Notes: generated by a model not told the origin, from the sequence alone. A stretch of DNA of 64,000 bases from Oceanobacillus profundus (GCF_003515705.1 NZ_QWEH01000003.1:124001-188000); one strand, 5' to 3'. Numbered from the stretch's first letter, positions 9,098 to 18,557 are shown. A program made the numbers and translations.

Positions 9098-9568
9098 TTA
9101 TTCCGTTATCCTATCTCCGGCTTCTTCTTTTGTACCTGGATCGCTAACTTGAATAATCGCATCCGCGTATATTTTTTCTCCATTTTCAAGCTCCAATATT
9201 GCCCATCCTTCATGTTGACTAACAGCCACTACTTTACTAGTTACTTTACCAAGCTCCTTACCTGTCTCTTGGTCCACATCCATATATGATACTTCCTGAC
9301 CAATCATATGACTGTATTGGATTACAGGAGAGACCAACTGACTTTGTACGAGCATTTCGATTGAATTAGACATGTTCATCATCTGCTCCAATGATGAAAA
9401 AGTGGCCATTTGTGATACAAATTCACGATCGTCCATCGGATTTGTAGGATCCTGATTTTGTAACTGCGTCATTAGTATTTTTAAAAATTCATCCTTACCA
9501 AGGCTTGCGCTCGGTGTTCTGGTCTTTGGCTGGTTACTTAAATATAACGATGGATCAATTGTTGTCAT
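9098..9568 (-). CDS. flgD: Flagellar hook-capping protein FlgD
   Basis: 156 residues. The N-terminal FlgD domain is clear: LGKDEFLKILMTQLQNQDPTNPMDDREFVSQMATFSSLEQ (core LMTQLQNQDP). FlgD caps the growing hook and guides FlgE polymerisation. Only a short C-terminal part follows, as in the 140-residue B. subtilis protein. The ATG at 9568 is preferred, with AGGTGG six bases upstream; a GTG at 9577 lies within the ribosome site. It begins ten bases beyond the fliK stop. Confidence 0.94.
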   Translation of the reverse strand: MTTIDPSLYLSNQPKTRTPSASLGKDEFLKILMTQLQNQDPTNPMDDREFVSQMATFSSLEQMMNMSNSIEMLVQSQLVSPVIQYSHMIGQEVSYMDVDQETGKELGKVTSKVVAVSQHEGWAILELENGEKIYADAIIQVSDPGTKEEAGDRITE

Positions 9569-9577
9569 TTCCTCCAC

Positions 9578-10945
9578 CTACACCTTCTCATTTAGAAGCA
9601 GCTCTTCAAACTGTCTCTCAAAGCTATCTTCTGTTTGTTGATTATCCTTATGATCGGATTGATTCGATTGCTGCTGTTCCTGTTCTTTTAACTGTTTATT
9701 TTCTTGCTCTTCCTGCAAATTTGTCGTTTGCGGCACATTTGCATCTTGCTTCTCCACGACTACTTGGTGCGGGGAAAACATATTCTTAAGCTGATGTATG
9801 TTTGATTCTAACATCTCTTTTGCAGTAGCAGTGGTAACTAAAATTTTTACCAATACTTCACCATTTACCTGTGTAAAACGAACCATTAATTCCCCCATAT
9901 TATCGGGTCTTAACAATACTGTTAAATGGTTCCTCTGGTTGGGCAAAGCCGACAATTTAGTTGATTCCATAATTTTTTCAAACTGGTCCATTAACTGCTG
10001 ATCCGGGCTTTGAGTCGGTTGTAGTTGATTAATATGAATCACATGTTGCTCTAGTTTTGAAATCGGCACCGCCTGGTTCGTCTGACTTGTCATAACAACT
10101 AAATTTTCTTTTTCAATTGCACTACCAAGCCATTTCGCTATATCCTTAACTGTTACATTTGAATCTGCATTGTACCGTTGCATTCCAGAAAAATGCTCTC
10201 GCTTTTGGAATGAATCAAATATGTAATTCCATATTTTCGACTCTCTCGTTTCTTGCTTATTCCCTGCTGTTAATTCATTCATCTCTTCGCCATTTACTGC
10301 CGTTACCCCAGCTATCAATGTATTTGGATTTACTTGCTCTTTATTTACATGCTGTCTTTGTTGTAACAAGGTAAACCCTGCTGTATCTCTGTCTGTCACA
10401 GACGTTAGGTTTGCTTGTAACCGTGTTAAATCCTTCCATTGATGAAGCAATTCCAATACTTTTGATGAGGCATCCCGAACATCTTCGTCTGTATCTAATT
10501 TGGAGATTAATTTTTCAATCTGCTCAAGCAAAAAGGCTAGTTGTTCCTCAACATCTGTATTACTCGTTCCACTTTCAGGATTTACTATTGGAAATCCATG
10601 CAATTCGCTAGATAGTGAGACTTCTTCCTCCACGTCAGGAAAAACAGATGAAGGTTGCAGGATAAAGACATCTTGATTCTCCACCTCATTATTTAAGCTT
10701 GCAGTAGCTGAATTCGCTACATTTTCTGTATCATTTCCACTGTTGATTCGTTGTAACAGATTCTCTAGAGCAACCTCTTTTTTCATTGAAGACAGTTCCT
10801 GATTTTCATGCTCAGATACATTAACAATGTTCTCATCTAATATACGGTGAAATGATGAAACATCCCCTCGTAAACCGGATTTCATTTGCGTATTTGTCAA
10901 CTTTGCTGGCTGTACCTGTTGTAGAAACACCGCGACACTATTCAA
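9578..10945 (-). CDS. fliK: Flagellar hook-length control protein FliK
   Basis: 455 residues. The long N-terminal part is low-complexity and Gln/Glu rich. The C-terminal domain (about residues 310-400) has LTVLLRPDNMGELMVRFTQVNGEVLVKI, the FliK C-terminal pattern with the conserved L-x-P-x-x-L/M-G. A Gln/Glu/Asn-rich tail follows. FliK is the secreted ruler that triggers the FlhB switch. I chose the TTG at 10945, which has GGAGGTGAG directly upstream; a TTG at 10963 precedes that site. It lies 27 bases from the MotE-like gene. Confidence 0.92.
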   Translation of the reverse strand: MNSVAVFLQQVQPAKLTNTQMKSGLRGDVSSFHRILDENIVNVSEHENQELSSMKKEVALENLLQRINSGNDTENVANSATASLNNEVENQDVFILQPSSVFPDVEEEVSLSSELHGFPIVNPESGTSNTDVEEQLAFLLEQIEKLISKLDTDEDVRDASSKVLELLHQWKDLTRLQANLTSVTDRDTAGFTLLQQRQHVNKEQVNPNTLIAGVTAVNGEEMNELTAGNKQETRESKIWNYIFDSFQKREHFSGMQRYNADSNVTVKDIAKWLGSAIEKENLVVMTSQTNQAVPISKLEQHVIHINQLQPTQSPDQQLMDQFEKIMESTKLSALPNQRNHLTVLLRPDNMGELMVRFTQVNGEVLVKILVTTATAKEMLESNIHQLKNMFSPHQVVVEKQDANVPQTTNLQEEQENKQLKEQEQQQSNQSDHKDNQQTEDSFERQFEELLLNEKV

Positions 10946-10971
10946 ATTCTCACCTCCTTCCAATAACTTTT

Positions 10972-11559
10972 TTAATTTTCATTTGAGAGAAGCAATTGTG
11001 TTAGCTCTGCTGCCTGTTCAGGATTCATCGCACCTAGTATCGTTGCACGATGTTCGTTAGATAGTTCCTGCAAAATTGAAACCGCCGTATCTGTCTCTAA
11101 ATTTTCAATAATAGGGGCTGCTTTAGAGCCCTTCATTTCTTCAAATGAATCAATAATTGTAGAAAAAGATTCATCTGAAGAATCTTCCTCTAACAATTCT
11201 TCATCAATCTGTGCATCTTCTAAACTATTTTCCAAACGAACAATATCTTGGTTTTGATCATTTATTGTAGCTTCCAATTCACGAATCGTTTCATTTAAGC
11301 TTGTAATCTCTTCATCTTTCTCATTTACAATTGCTTGTGCCCGCGAATCATCTTGTACAGGCTTTGCTTCATCTGATGCTACTAGATTCGATATGATTGG
11401 CATTGAACTAGCTTGTTGCTTCGTCCAATCGATAACATTAAATCCTGCAACCCCCATGATAATAACAACTAGAGTAATGATGATGATTAACGGAATTACA
11501 ACTGCAAATAAAAACCAGAGAATTGGATTCCTTTTTTTCTTTTTCGTAGTCTCAACCAT
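10972..11559 (-). CDS. ylxF: MotE-like / YlxF membrane protein
   Basis: 195 residues: a Lys-rich cytoplasmic start, one membrane helix near residues 13-36, a coiled-coil (about 75-120), and a C-terminal helical domain with MNPEQAAELTQLL, the MgtE N-terminal/MotE-type domain. In other bacteria MotE chaperones the stator protein MotC. In B. subtilis the equivalent gene ylxF lies between fliJ and fliK, as here. AGGTGAAATAA precedes the ATG. Confidence 0.87.
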   Translation of the reverse strand: MVETTKKKKRNPILWFLFAVVIPLIIIITLVVIIMGVAGFNVIDWTKQQASSMPIISNLVASDEAKPVQDDSRAQAIVNEKDEEITSLNETIRELEATINDQNQDIVRLENSLEDAQIDEELLEEDSSDESFSTIIDSFEEMKGSKAAPIIENLETDTAVSILQELSNEHRATILGAMNPEQAAELTQLLLSNEN

Positions 11560-11564
11560 TTATT

Positions 11565-12011
11565 TCACCTATTTTTTTGGCTTAAAAATTGTGTTATTGA
11601 AATTTCATCCATAAAAGCATCTTCCATCTTTTTTTGTATAGTTGCTTTTGTTTCTTTTCTTACTTCAATTAGTTTCTCGAATTTCTTTACTTCCACGTGC
11701 GCATCTGACAGCAGATGTTGTTTTGATTCCATATCTGTTCTAGCCTTTTGAACACGAGACTGCAAATTATTAATTTGTCTGTTTAGTTGCTCAATGTAAT
11801 TGGCTTGCTCTTTTATTCGGTCAATCGGTGTTAGTGAGTGAAAAAATTGATCATATGAATCCTCAGCACGTTCTTTTTTTCGCAAAATTTGATACAGCTC
11901 TGTAGCAACTTTTTCAAAAGAATCAAGTGATTGATTATACGCTTTCTGTGCAACTTGCTTTTCATTTTCACGAATATCCAATATTTTTGATAATGCAACA
12001 ATCTCGGCCAT
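11565..12011 (-). CDS. fliJ: Flagellar export chaperone FliJ
   Basis: 148 residues, almost all predicted coiled coil with many Glu, Gln and Lys, typical of FliJ, which docks FliI to FlhA and recycles export chaperones. The ATG at 12011 overlaps the fliI stop in a TGATG arrangement, with GGAGGAATTGAG upstream. Sequence conservation in this family is low, so identification relies on position between fliI and ylxF plus the coiled-coil character. Confidence 0.88.
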   Translation of the reverse strand: MAEIVALSKILDIRENEKQVAQKAYNQSLDSFEKVATELYQILRKKERAEDSYDQFFHSLTPIDRIKEQANYIEQLNRQINNLQSRVQKARTDMESKQHLLSDAHVEVKKFEKLIEVRKETKATIQKKMEDAFMDEISITQFLSQKNR

Positions 12012-13333
12012 CACTCAATTCCTCCATTAAGCAGTGATTTCATCAATTGAATCGTTTCTTCTAACGTATTTACTTCATGTATATCCTGCCTTAAAAATTC
12101 TTGGATTTTTGGATAATAGGAAATTGACCGATCAATCTCCTGATTGGTGCCACGTTTATAAGCACCTATGTTAATTAATTCACGATTATCCTCGTATACT
12201 GCCATCAGCTTCCGAAGCTCTTGTGCAATCTGTTTTTGTTCCGCTGTTGCAACCATATTCATAACTCGACTAACTGACTTCTGTACATTAATAGCAGGAA
12301 ATTGACCGCGCTCTGCTAGCTTTCTATCCATTACAAAGTGTCCATCTAATATTCCACGAACTGCATCTGCAATCGGCTCATTCATATCATCCCCATCAAC
12401 AAGTACAGTGTAGAAAGCGGTGATTGTCCCAGCTTTATTTGTTCCCGTTCTTTCTAATAACTTGGGAAGAATGGAAAACACAGATGGTGTATATCCTTTT
12501 GTCGTTGGTGGCTCACCAATCGCCAGACCAATTTCTCTTTGTGCCATTGCTACTCTAGTGACGGAATCCATCATTAAATTAACATGGTAGCCAAGATCGC
12601 GGAAATACTCACTAATTGCAGTAGCAGTATATGCTCCTTTAATCCGCATTAGAGCAGGTTGGTCTGATGTTGCCGCTACAACAATTGTCTTTTTTAGCCC
12701 TTCTTCGCCCAAATCGTGCTCAATAAACTCACGCACCTCACGACCACGTTCACCAATCAATGCAATAACGTTAATATCAGCATTACTATTTCTTGCAATC
12801 ATTCCGAGTAGTGTGCTTTTCCCAACACCACTACCAGCAAAAATTCCAACCCTCTGGCCTTTACCCATTGTTAAAAGCGAATCAATTGCTTTCACGCCAA
12901 CTTGAATTGGTTTGCGTATCGGTGGTCGTGTCATTGGATTTGGTGGAGCTTGATCGGTTAAATAGTTAGAGAGCCCTTTTGGAAGTGATGCTTGATCATC
13001 CAATGGCTGACCAAGCGAGTTCACAACATTTCCAATCAAAGATCGTCCAACCTTTACAGTTAAAGGCTTTCCAGTAGATTCAACTAAGCATCCGGATCCT
13101 ATCTCCGTTACCTCTGCATATGGCATAAGAAGGATTTTTTCATTATTAAAACCTACAACTTCTGATACAATAGGTGGTCGATTAGAGGAGGAAGAATGAA
13201 TGTAACATACTTCTCCTATGTTTGCCGCGGGTCCTTCTGATTCAATCATCAACCCTACAACACGCAGGACCTTACCATAATGCTTATATGTTGCAGCTTT
13301 TTCTATAACAGATTTGTAATCGGATAAATTCAT
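12011..13333 (-). CDS. fliI: Flagellum-specific ATPase FliI
   Basis: 440 residues. Walker A is GIFAGSGVGKSTLLGM and Walker B is VNLMMDSVTRVAMAQREIG; the Glu-containing IALIGERGREV motif is also present. FliI is the F1-beta-like hexameric ATPase of the export apparatus. The start overlaps the fliH stop by four bases (ATGA). The length matches the family. Confidence 0.98.
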   Translation of the reverse strand: MNLSDYKSVIEKAATYKHYGKVLRVVGLMIESEGPAANIGEVCYIHSSSSNRPPIVSEVVGFNNEKILLMPYAEVTEIGSGCLVESTGKPLTVKVGRSLIGNVVNSLGQPLDDQASLPKGLSNYLTDQAPPNPMTRPPIRKPIQVGVKAIDSLLTMGKGQRVGIFAGSGVGKSTLLGMIARNSNADINVIALIGERGREVREFIEHDLGEEGLKKTIVVAATSDQPALMRIKGAYTATAISEYFRDLGYHVNLMMDSVTRVAMAQREIGLAIGEPPTTKGYTPSVFSILPKLLERTGTNKAGTITAFYTVLVDGDDMNEPIADAVRGILDGHFVMDRKLAERGQFPAINVQKSVSRVMNMVATAEQKQIAQELRKLMAVYEDNRELINIGAYKRGTNQEIDRSISYYPKIQEFLRQDIHEVNTLEETIQLMKSLLNGGIE

Positions 13334-14088
13334 TGCTTCTTCTCCATTAGGTAATCCTGCAATGCTTCACGGATTTTTGATAGTTGTGTGTCAACACTCG
13401 CATCAATTTGACCAAAAGCATGCTCGATTAAGCAAGTGTTTTTCTTCAAGTTTTCATCTAAGTAGATAGATAAAGTTGATTCATCTTCCATAATTCGATT
13501 TAATTCATCTTTTTGCTCTATGACCTCACTGTAATTTAGAGGATGTAAATAAATCGTTACAGTTGATTGATCTTTTAATTCCCGGATGGCCTGTCGTATA
13601 ATTCCCAAAAATGTTGCTGGTTCCTTGGAAATTTCCTTACCGATAATTTTCTCTGCAATACTAAGTGACAGCTGTAATATCGACTCTTCGCTATTTTCAA
13701 TCGTTTTATTGTAATCATACGTCGTTGCATCAATAATTAAATTAGCTTGATTCAACTTTTCTTCATATGCAGCTTTACCTGCTTGCTCTCCTTGAAAAAA
13801 ACCGGTTTGATAACCTTCCTGCTTTGCACTTTCAATCAACTGATGCTTCGTTTCTTCCCAGTTGTTTTTCTCTTGTTCAATTGCTCGCTTGGTTTGTTCC
13901 AGTAATACTTCTTTTTTTTGAGCTAAATCCAGCAATTCCTGTTGCATGCTTTCGATCTCATCTTGGATTGTCTCCAATTCTTTATTACTATCAATTGGTT
14001 CATCTTCAATGGTGTGCTGTATCGACCGAATCGGTTTAATTTTTATCAATTTCTGATTGAAGAGCTGTTTATTTTCTGAATCAGACAA
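13330..14088 (-). CDS. fliH: Flagellar export regulator FliH
   Basis: About 252 residues: a charged coiled-coil region (about 40-100) followed by a V-type ATPase subunit-E-like C-terminal domain with LSIAEKIIGKEISKEPATFL. FliH binds FliI and restrains its ATPase activity. I place the start at the TTG at 14088, where GGTGGAGGAG lies ten bases upstream and the overlap with fliG is eight bases, like several other junctions here. A TTG at 14121 would add 11 residues. It overlaps fliI by four bases. Confidence 0.9.
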   Translation of the reverse strand: MSDSENKQLFNQKLIKIKPIRSIQHTIEDEPIDSNKELETIQDEIESMQQELLDLAQKKEVLLEQTKRAIEQEKNNWEETKHQLIESAKQEGYQTGFFQGEQAGKAAYEEKLNQANLIIDATTYDYNKTIENSEESILQLSLSIAEKIIGKEISKEPATFLGIIRQAIRELKDQSTVTIYLHPLNYSEVIEQKDELNRIMEDESTLSIYLDENLKKNTCLIEHAFGQIDASVDTQLSKIREALQDYLMEKKQ

Positions 14089-15094
14089 TGATATCGTCTC
14101 CTCCACCTCTAGCGATGACAATTTCTCCTATATCTTCAAGTCTACGAATAATAGCTACAATTCTCATTTGTGCTTCTTCTACGTCTCTTAGGCGAACTGG
14201 TCCCATATATTCCATTTCTTCTTTGAAAGTTTCTGCCATGCGCTGAGACATGTTTGTAAAGACAACATCTTTAACCTCATCACTAGCAACCTTCAAAGCT
14301 AATCGCAGATCTTCATTTTCAACTTCACGAATTACACGTTGTATCGCTCGATTATCAAGGACAACAATGTCTTCAAAAACAAACATTCGCTTTTTGATTT
14401 CATCTGCCAGTTCCGGATCTTGAACCTCTAGAGCATCAAGAATTGTTCGCTCCGTACTACGGTCTACACCATTCAACACTTCAACAACCGCCTGTATTCC
14501 ACCAGTTTGTGTATAATCCTCAGAAACAGAAGCAGATATATTCTTCTCCAGCACTTGTTCTACCTGACTTATAATTTCAGGTGAAGTGGAATCCATTGTA
14601 GCTATTCGTCTAGCCACATCAGCTTGCAGCTCCTGGGGCAATGAGGATAAAATCTGTCCTGCCTGTTCGGAGTCAAGGTAAGAAAGAACTAAAGCAATTG
14701 TTTGCGGATGCTCTCCTTGAATAAAATTCAATACTTGTTGAGGATCCGCTTTTCTTGCAAAATCAAATGGTCTTACCTGTAAAGATGAAGTTAGACGGTT
14801 TATTATATTGGAAGCTTCTTGCTTTCCAAAAGCTTTTTCCAAAACGGTCTTCGCGTAACCAATTCCTCCCTGTGTTATGTAGTCTTGTGCTACAGCAATT
14901 TGGTGGAATTGTTCTAAGACATTTTCTTTCAAATTTGTATCTACTTTTTTAACCGATGATATTTCCAAGCTTAACTTTTCAATTTCTTCTTCTGATAAGT
15001 ACTTATAAACTTGCGCCGATACATCTGGACCTAGGGAGATTAAAAGAATTGCTGCCTTTTGCTTTCCAGTTAAAACGCCTTTTTGCCTTGCCAT
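14081..15094 (-). CDS. fliG: Flagellar motor switch protein FliG
   Basis: 337 residues. The EHPQ motif of the middle domain is seen in FIQGEHPQTIALVLSYLD, and the C-terminal torque helix in RDVEEAQMRIVAIIRRLEDIGEI carries the charged residues that contact the stator. FliG joins the MS ring (FliF) to the C ring. TAGGAGGG precedes the ATG. It begins 13 bases beyond fliF. Confidence 0.97.
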   Translation of the reverse strand: MARQKGVLTGKQKAAILLISLGPDVSAQVYKYLSEEEIEKLSLEISSVKKVDTNLKENVLEQFHQIAVAQDYITQGGIGYAKTVLEKAFGKQEASNIINRLTSSLQVRPFDFARKADPQQVLNFIQGEHPQTIALVLSYLDSEQAGQILSSLPQELQADVARRIATMDSTSPEIISQVEQVLEKNISASVSEDYTQTGGIQAVVEVLNGVDRSTERTILDALEVQDPELADEIKKRMFVFEDIVVLDNRAIQRVIREVENEDLRLALKVASDEVKDVVFTNMSQRMAETFKEEMEYMGPVRLRDVEEAQMRIVAIIRRLEDIGEIVIARGGGDDIIV

Positions 15095-15106
15095 TTTTTT
15101 ACCCTC

Positions 15107-16696
15107 CTAATCTTCTCCAATCCAGCTTCTCAACAATTTAGCAAATTCCTCTGGTTTTTCTTTCGCAATTTTTTCTAACTGCTTTCTTCTTACAACTGCT
15201 TCAGATTCTTCTTCCTGTGGTAGATCAGGAACTTCCAGTACTGGACTTTCTGTAACTGTTTCCTCTATTATTTCCTCTTCACTACTCCTATTTCGGACTA
15301 ATAAAATGATTAGTATGATAATAGCAACAAGTAATACAGCTCCGACAATATACATCCATAATGGAATAACAGGAGAAGACGCACTGACTGTTGCAGGAGG
15401 TTCTGTGAATTCCTGAAACACAATGGATATCTTGTCTTCTGGGACAACTTCGCCGTAATCTGCGTCAATTGTCGCTCCTACGATAGAACTGAGAATAGAA
15501 GAAACTCCTTGTTCCACATCATTCTGTTCTTGCCCGCTTAGAAACTCTACATTGTTTCCCTCTGTTGTTCTTGTATTATCGATTGCAACTTGAATTCCAA
15601 GGTCGCGAACTTTATAGGGACTCTCAACAATTTCCTTACGAATTCGATTATATTCATAGTTTATTGTTTCCTTATCTAGCTCATATTCACCAGATCCAGC
15701 ATCTCCAGCCGGGTAGTTGGTAACATCCTCATCACCTGTCCCACCGATACCACCGGTAGCACCATCACCAGTATAGGATTCCTGAATTGTTTCCAGACTA
15801 ACAGGTATTCCTTCCACGTTTTCAATATCAACAGGCTCCACGAGTTCCTCTGTACGATTCTCTTGAGTGAAATCAATATCTGCAGTCACAGAAACGATGA
15901 CATTATCCATTCCAACCATTGTTCCAAGCATTTGTTGTAATCTTCTTTGGATATCTCGCTCAGTATCCTTCTTCACGGTTTGCTGATGAGTGTACGCATC
16001 TTGAGCTCCAGAAGCAGTTTGTGAATTTCGATCAAAGTACTCAAAATATTGGTTCATAATAACAATATTTTCAGATGGAAGATTCGGCAGCGCTTTTGAA
16101 ACTAAGTGATAGAGCGCTTCTACTTGATTTCCTTGAAATTGATAGCCTGGCTGTGTGTTTAACACGATTGATGCACTAGCTTCACCAGTCACATCACTAA
16201 CAAATACCGGTTCTTCAGGCATATTAATCATTACTTGCGCATTATTGATACCTTCAATGCTCTGAATCAGATTAGCAAGCTCTGTTTGCATTGCATCAAG
16301 CTTCATGATATTAAATTCATTGTCGGTTATTCCCCAAGATGTATTCTCACTAAAAAAGGAATAATCAATATTCCCACTGTTTGGCAAGCCCATTCCAGCT
16401 AGATCAACGAGCAATGATTCAACCTGTTCCTCTGGAACATTAATGCTCGTGCCTCCGTTATTTAATTCGTAAGGAATGCCTCTTGTATCTAGCTCTGCTT
16501 TAATTTGTCCGACCTCTTGAATGGTCAAATTATTATATAATGGAACAAAACGAGTATTGGAACTAAAAAAAGCAATACCTATTATAAATAAAATTATTAT
16601 GATAACTGACCCAAGAAAGAGACCCCTTTGGCTTTTTGACCGATTCTGCCAAAACAAAGTTACCGATTCTTTCCATTTCAACAAAGTTTCCTTCAT
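15107..16696 (-). CDS. fliF: Flagellar MS-ring protein FliF
   Basis: 529 residues with membrane helices at about residues 24-46 and 440-465, and the intervening YscJ/FliF ring domains including NVPEEQVESLLVDLAGMGLP. The cytoplasmic C-terminus ends FAKLLRSWIGED, which binds FliG. The ATG at 16696 follows GGGGGAAATT; a TTG at 16711 is less likely. A repeat element (16752-16960) separates it from fliE, so the fliE-fliF gap is unusually long. Confidence 0.96.
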   Translation of the reverse strand: MKETLLKWKESVTLFWQNRSKSQRGLFLGSVIIIILFIIGIAFFSSNTRFVPLYNNLTIQEVGQIKAELDTRGIPYELNNGGTSINVPEEQVESLLVDLAGMGLPNSGNIDYSFFSENTSWGITDNEFNIMKLDAMQTELANLIQSIEGINNAQVMINMPEEPVFVSDVTGEASASIVLNTQPGYQFQGNQVEALYHLVSKALPNLPSENIVIMNQYFEYFDRNSQTASGAQDAYTHQQTVKKDTERDIQRRLQQMLGTMVGMDNVIVSVTADIDFTQENRTEELVEPVDIENVEGIPVSLETIQESYTGDGATGGIGGTGDEDVTNYPAGDAGSGEYELDKETINYEYNRIRKEIVESPYKVRDLGIQVAIDNTRTTEGNNVEFLSGQEQNDVEQGVSSILSSIVGATIDADYGEVVPEDKISIVFQEFTEPPATVSASSPVIPLWMYIVGAVLLVAIIILIILLVRNRSSEEEIIEETVTESPVLEVPDLPQEEESEAVVRRKQLEKIAKEKPEEFAKLLRSWIGED

Positions 16697-16751
16697 AATT
16701 TCCCCCACCAAAGTGCATTAAGTAATCGATATTTCATCATTAATCTACTAT

Positions 16752-16960
16752 AGGATGTCCAAAACATCCGGTAAAAGTAATACATCCGAGAACTGAGGAC
16801 CTTCGACTAACTACCGATAAGCCCTTTGTCGAAACGTCGAAGTCACCACATCCTTTGGAAGTCCGGTACGGGGAGTTTCACCCCTTCGAACCTCGACGAA
16901 TAGGACGTTGCTTACTTAGCCTCCTCGGACCTTATCATCCTCATTGTTGAACACGTACTA
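16752..16960 (+). repeat. Modular intergenic repeat, copy A (fliE-fliF gap)
   Basis: 209 bp. The left end (AGGATGTCCAAAACATCCGG) and right end (TCATCCTCATTGTTGAACAC) match the ends of copies B, C and D and are rough inverted repeats of each other. Shared inner blocks are ACCTTCGACTAA, GTCGAAG, GGTACGGGGAG and CCTCGGACC. There is no open frame of note. It lies 31 bases after the fliE stop and 55 bases ahead of the fliF start. The most diverged of the long copies. Confidence 0.8.
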
Positions 16961-16991
16961 CTATTGATTGCTTGTCGTTGCTATTCGAAGA

Positions 16992-17297
16992 TTATATCGA
17001 CATTCTCATTATTTCGTTGTATGCATCGATAACTTTTTTCTGGATCTGCACTGTAGTTTCGAGCGTAATGCTTGCCTTCTGTGCTGTGATCATCACGTCA
17101 TGAAGATCATCAATATTACCGTTAGCTAATGCCTCCGTCTTATTATCTGACTCCATCTGAACAGAATTAAGGTTGTCAATTGCACCTTTTAACGTGTCTG
17201 CAAAATTAGCTTGTGCCTCTCCAGGTGTCACTGCAGCATTCGAAACTTTCGATAAAGATTGAATAGGCTGCGAAACATTATTTATTGAAAAGTCCAT
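16992..17297 (-). CDS. fliE: Flagellar MS-ring/rod junction protein FliE
   Basis: 101 residues with the FliE pattern FADTLKGAIDNLNSVQMESD followed by DLHDVMITAQKASITLE and the C-terminal helix ending EIMRMSI. FliE connects the MS ring to the rod. The order flgB-flgC-fliE is standard. AAGGAGTT lies ahead of the ATG. The size is as expected. Confidence 0.96.
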   Translation of the reverse strand: MDFSINNVSQPIQSLSKVSNAAVTPGEAQANFADTLKGAIDNLNSVQMESDNKTEALANGNIDDLHDVMITAQKASITLETTVQIQKKVIDAYNEIMRMSI

Positions 17298-17316
17298 TTT
17301 TTTAACTCCTTATCGT

Positions 17317-17766
17317 CTATTTACCAATTTCTAATGCTTTCATTAACATACCTTTACTTGCATTCAAAGCAGTAATGTTTGCTTCATAAGACCTCGTTGA
17401 ACTCATTAAGTCAACCATTTCTTGCAAGGGGTCAACATTTGGCATCTCTACATAGCCAGCTTCATTTGCATCTGGATGAACAGGGTTATAGACAAGTTTA
17501 AACGGCTCCTCATCCTCAACGATGGCAGCAACTCGCACACCACTATGCTTTATATCACCAGATGCATTTGCAAGCATCGATTTAAAACGATTATCCTGTG
17601 TTTCTAAAACTGTCATTTTTCTCCGATACGGCTCAAACTCACCATTCTCATTTATGACTGCTCTTGTTGATTGTGCATTCGCAATATTAGAGGAAACGAT
17701 GTCCATTCGAAGTCTTTGTGCAGTTAATGCACTAGCACTTGTATTAATAGAATTAAATATTGACAT
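17317..17766 (-). CDS. flgC: Flagellar rod protein FlgC
   Basis: 149 residues. The N-terminus INTSASALTAQRLRMDIVSSNIANAQST is the rod-protein helix motif, and the C-terminus YEANITALNASKGMLMKALEIGK is characteristic of FlgC. It forms part of the proximal rod. AGGGGGGAAC precedes the ATG. It starts four bases after the flgB stop. Confidence 0.97.
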   Translation of the reverse strand: MSIFNSINTSASALTAQRLRMDIVSSNIANAQSTRAVINENGEFEPYRRKMTVLETQDNRFKSMLANASGDIKHSGVRVAAIVEDEEPFKLVYNPVHPDANEAGYVEMPNVDPLQEMVDLMSSTRSYEANITALNASKGMLMKALEIGK

Positions 17767-17769
17767 CGA

Positions 17770-18165
17770 TTAGTTCCCCCCTCTTATAACCGTCTGCAAA
17801 CTCCCAAACTTCCCGTTGATCCGATCAATCAAACCATTATAATAGATTTGATTCTTCGCAAGCTCTGTCATTTCTTTATCAATATCAACATTATTTCCAT
17901 TATGGTTGTACATCGTATTGGATTGTGATACGACACGATAAGATGAATTTTGATTTGAATTAAAGGGGATATGCTTCTCAGTTGTACGCTTAGCTTGAAT
18001 TGAGGAAGTAAGTGTATCATCTAAAATATTTTTAAATTGAACATCCTTCGCTTTATAACCAGGTGTATCTGCATTAGCAATATTATCTGAAATCGTATTA
18101 TTCTTCATTGCAGCGTAGTTGAGAGAGTTTTCTAACTTACTAATTGTCCCTCCAAATAAATTCAT
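17770..18165 (-). CDS. flgB: Flagellar rod protein FlgB
   Basis: 131 residues with the rod motif NTISDNIANADTPGYKAKDVQF, typical of FlgB, and the C-terminal QIYYNGLIDRINGKFGSLQT. It is the first gene of the fla/che operon. The ATG at 18165 is preceded by AAGGAG with eight bases between; an upstream GTG at 18174 overlaps that site. Upstream lies a 390-base leader/promoter region. Confidence 0.96.
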   Translation of the reverse strand: MNLFGGTISKLENSLNYAAMKNNTISDNIANADTPGYKAKDVQFKNILDDTLTSSIQAKRTTEKHIPFNSNQNSSYRVVSQSNTMYNHNGNNVDIDKEMTELAKNQIYYNGLIDRINGKFGSLQTVIRGGN

Positions 18166-18183
18166 TACAAGCACTCCTTATGT

Positions 18184-18211
18184 ATGTTGTTAAAAGTCCA
18201 GTAAAAATGGC
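18184..18211 (+). repeat. Possible left-end relic of the modular repeat (copy F)
   Basis: The stretch ATGTTGTTAAAAGTCCAGTA followed by AAAATGG resembles the left end of copy D (ATGTTCAAAAAGTCCGGTAA then AAATGAC) at about 80% of positions. No right end or inner blocks are seen. It lies about 20 bases ahead of the flgB start codon, the same kind of site as the complete copies. It could be chance similarity in AT-rich DNA. Confidence 0.35.
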
Positions 18212-18557
18212 CTGTCGTGAACAGAAGATCTTGTTTCTATTTATCCTCTTATATGTACATTGCGCTTCCATTTCTATGAAAATTTTGATTGACAGTCATA
18301 CTTACTTCATCTACTACGAATATTGTAAGTTATAAATTAGACAAAGTCTATTACTTTTCGACATTTTCTCCTAAAAGAAAATAAAACAGTAAAAAAAGAC
18401 TAGGTATTTAGTAACATGAATGTACAGTTTTGTGGAATTTACAAGCAATTCAAAAACATTTACACAGCATTTACAATTGGTTTTTGGCTATTTCCCATGT
18501 TTTGATATTCCTCTACATACGAAAGTCCTATATTTAATTATAAGGATAATTAACTAT
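18212..18557 (-). promoter_or_regulatory. Upstream region of the fla/che operon
   Basis: About 350 AT-rich bases between the codY terminator and flgB with no credible gene. It must hold the promoter for flgB and the following genes, but I find no sigma-A hexamer pair or sigma-D element (TAAA-N15-GCCGATAT) that I can defend. A TGTCGAA match to the Spo0A box consensus (minus strand, bases 18363-18357) lies about 190 bases upstream of flgB, next to AGGAGAAAATG that could serve a 16-codon frame. Confidence 0.4.
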
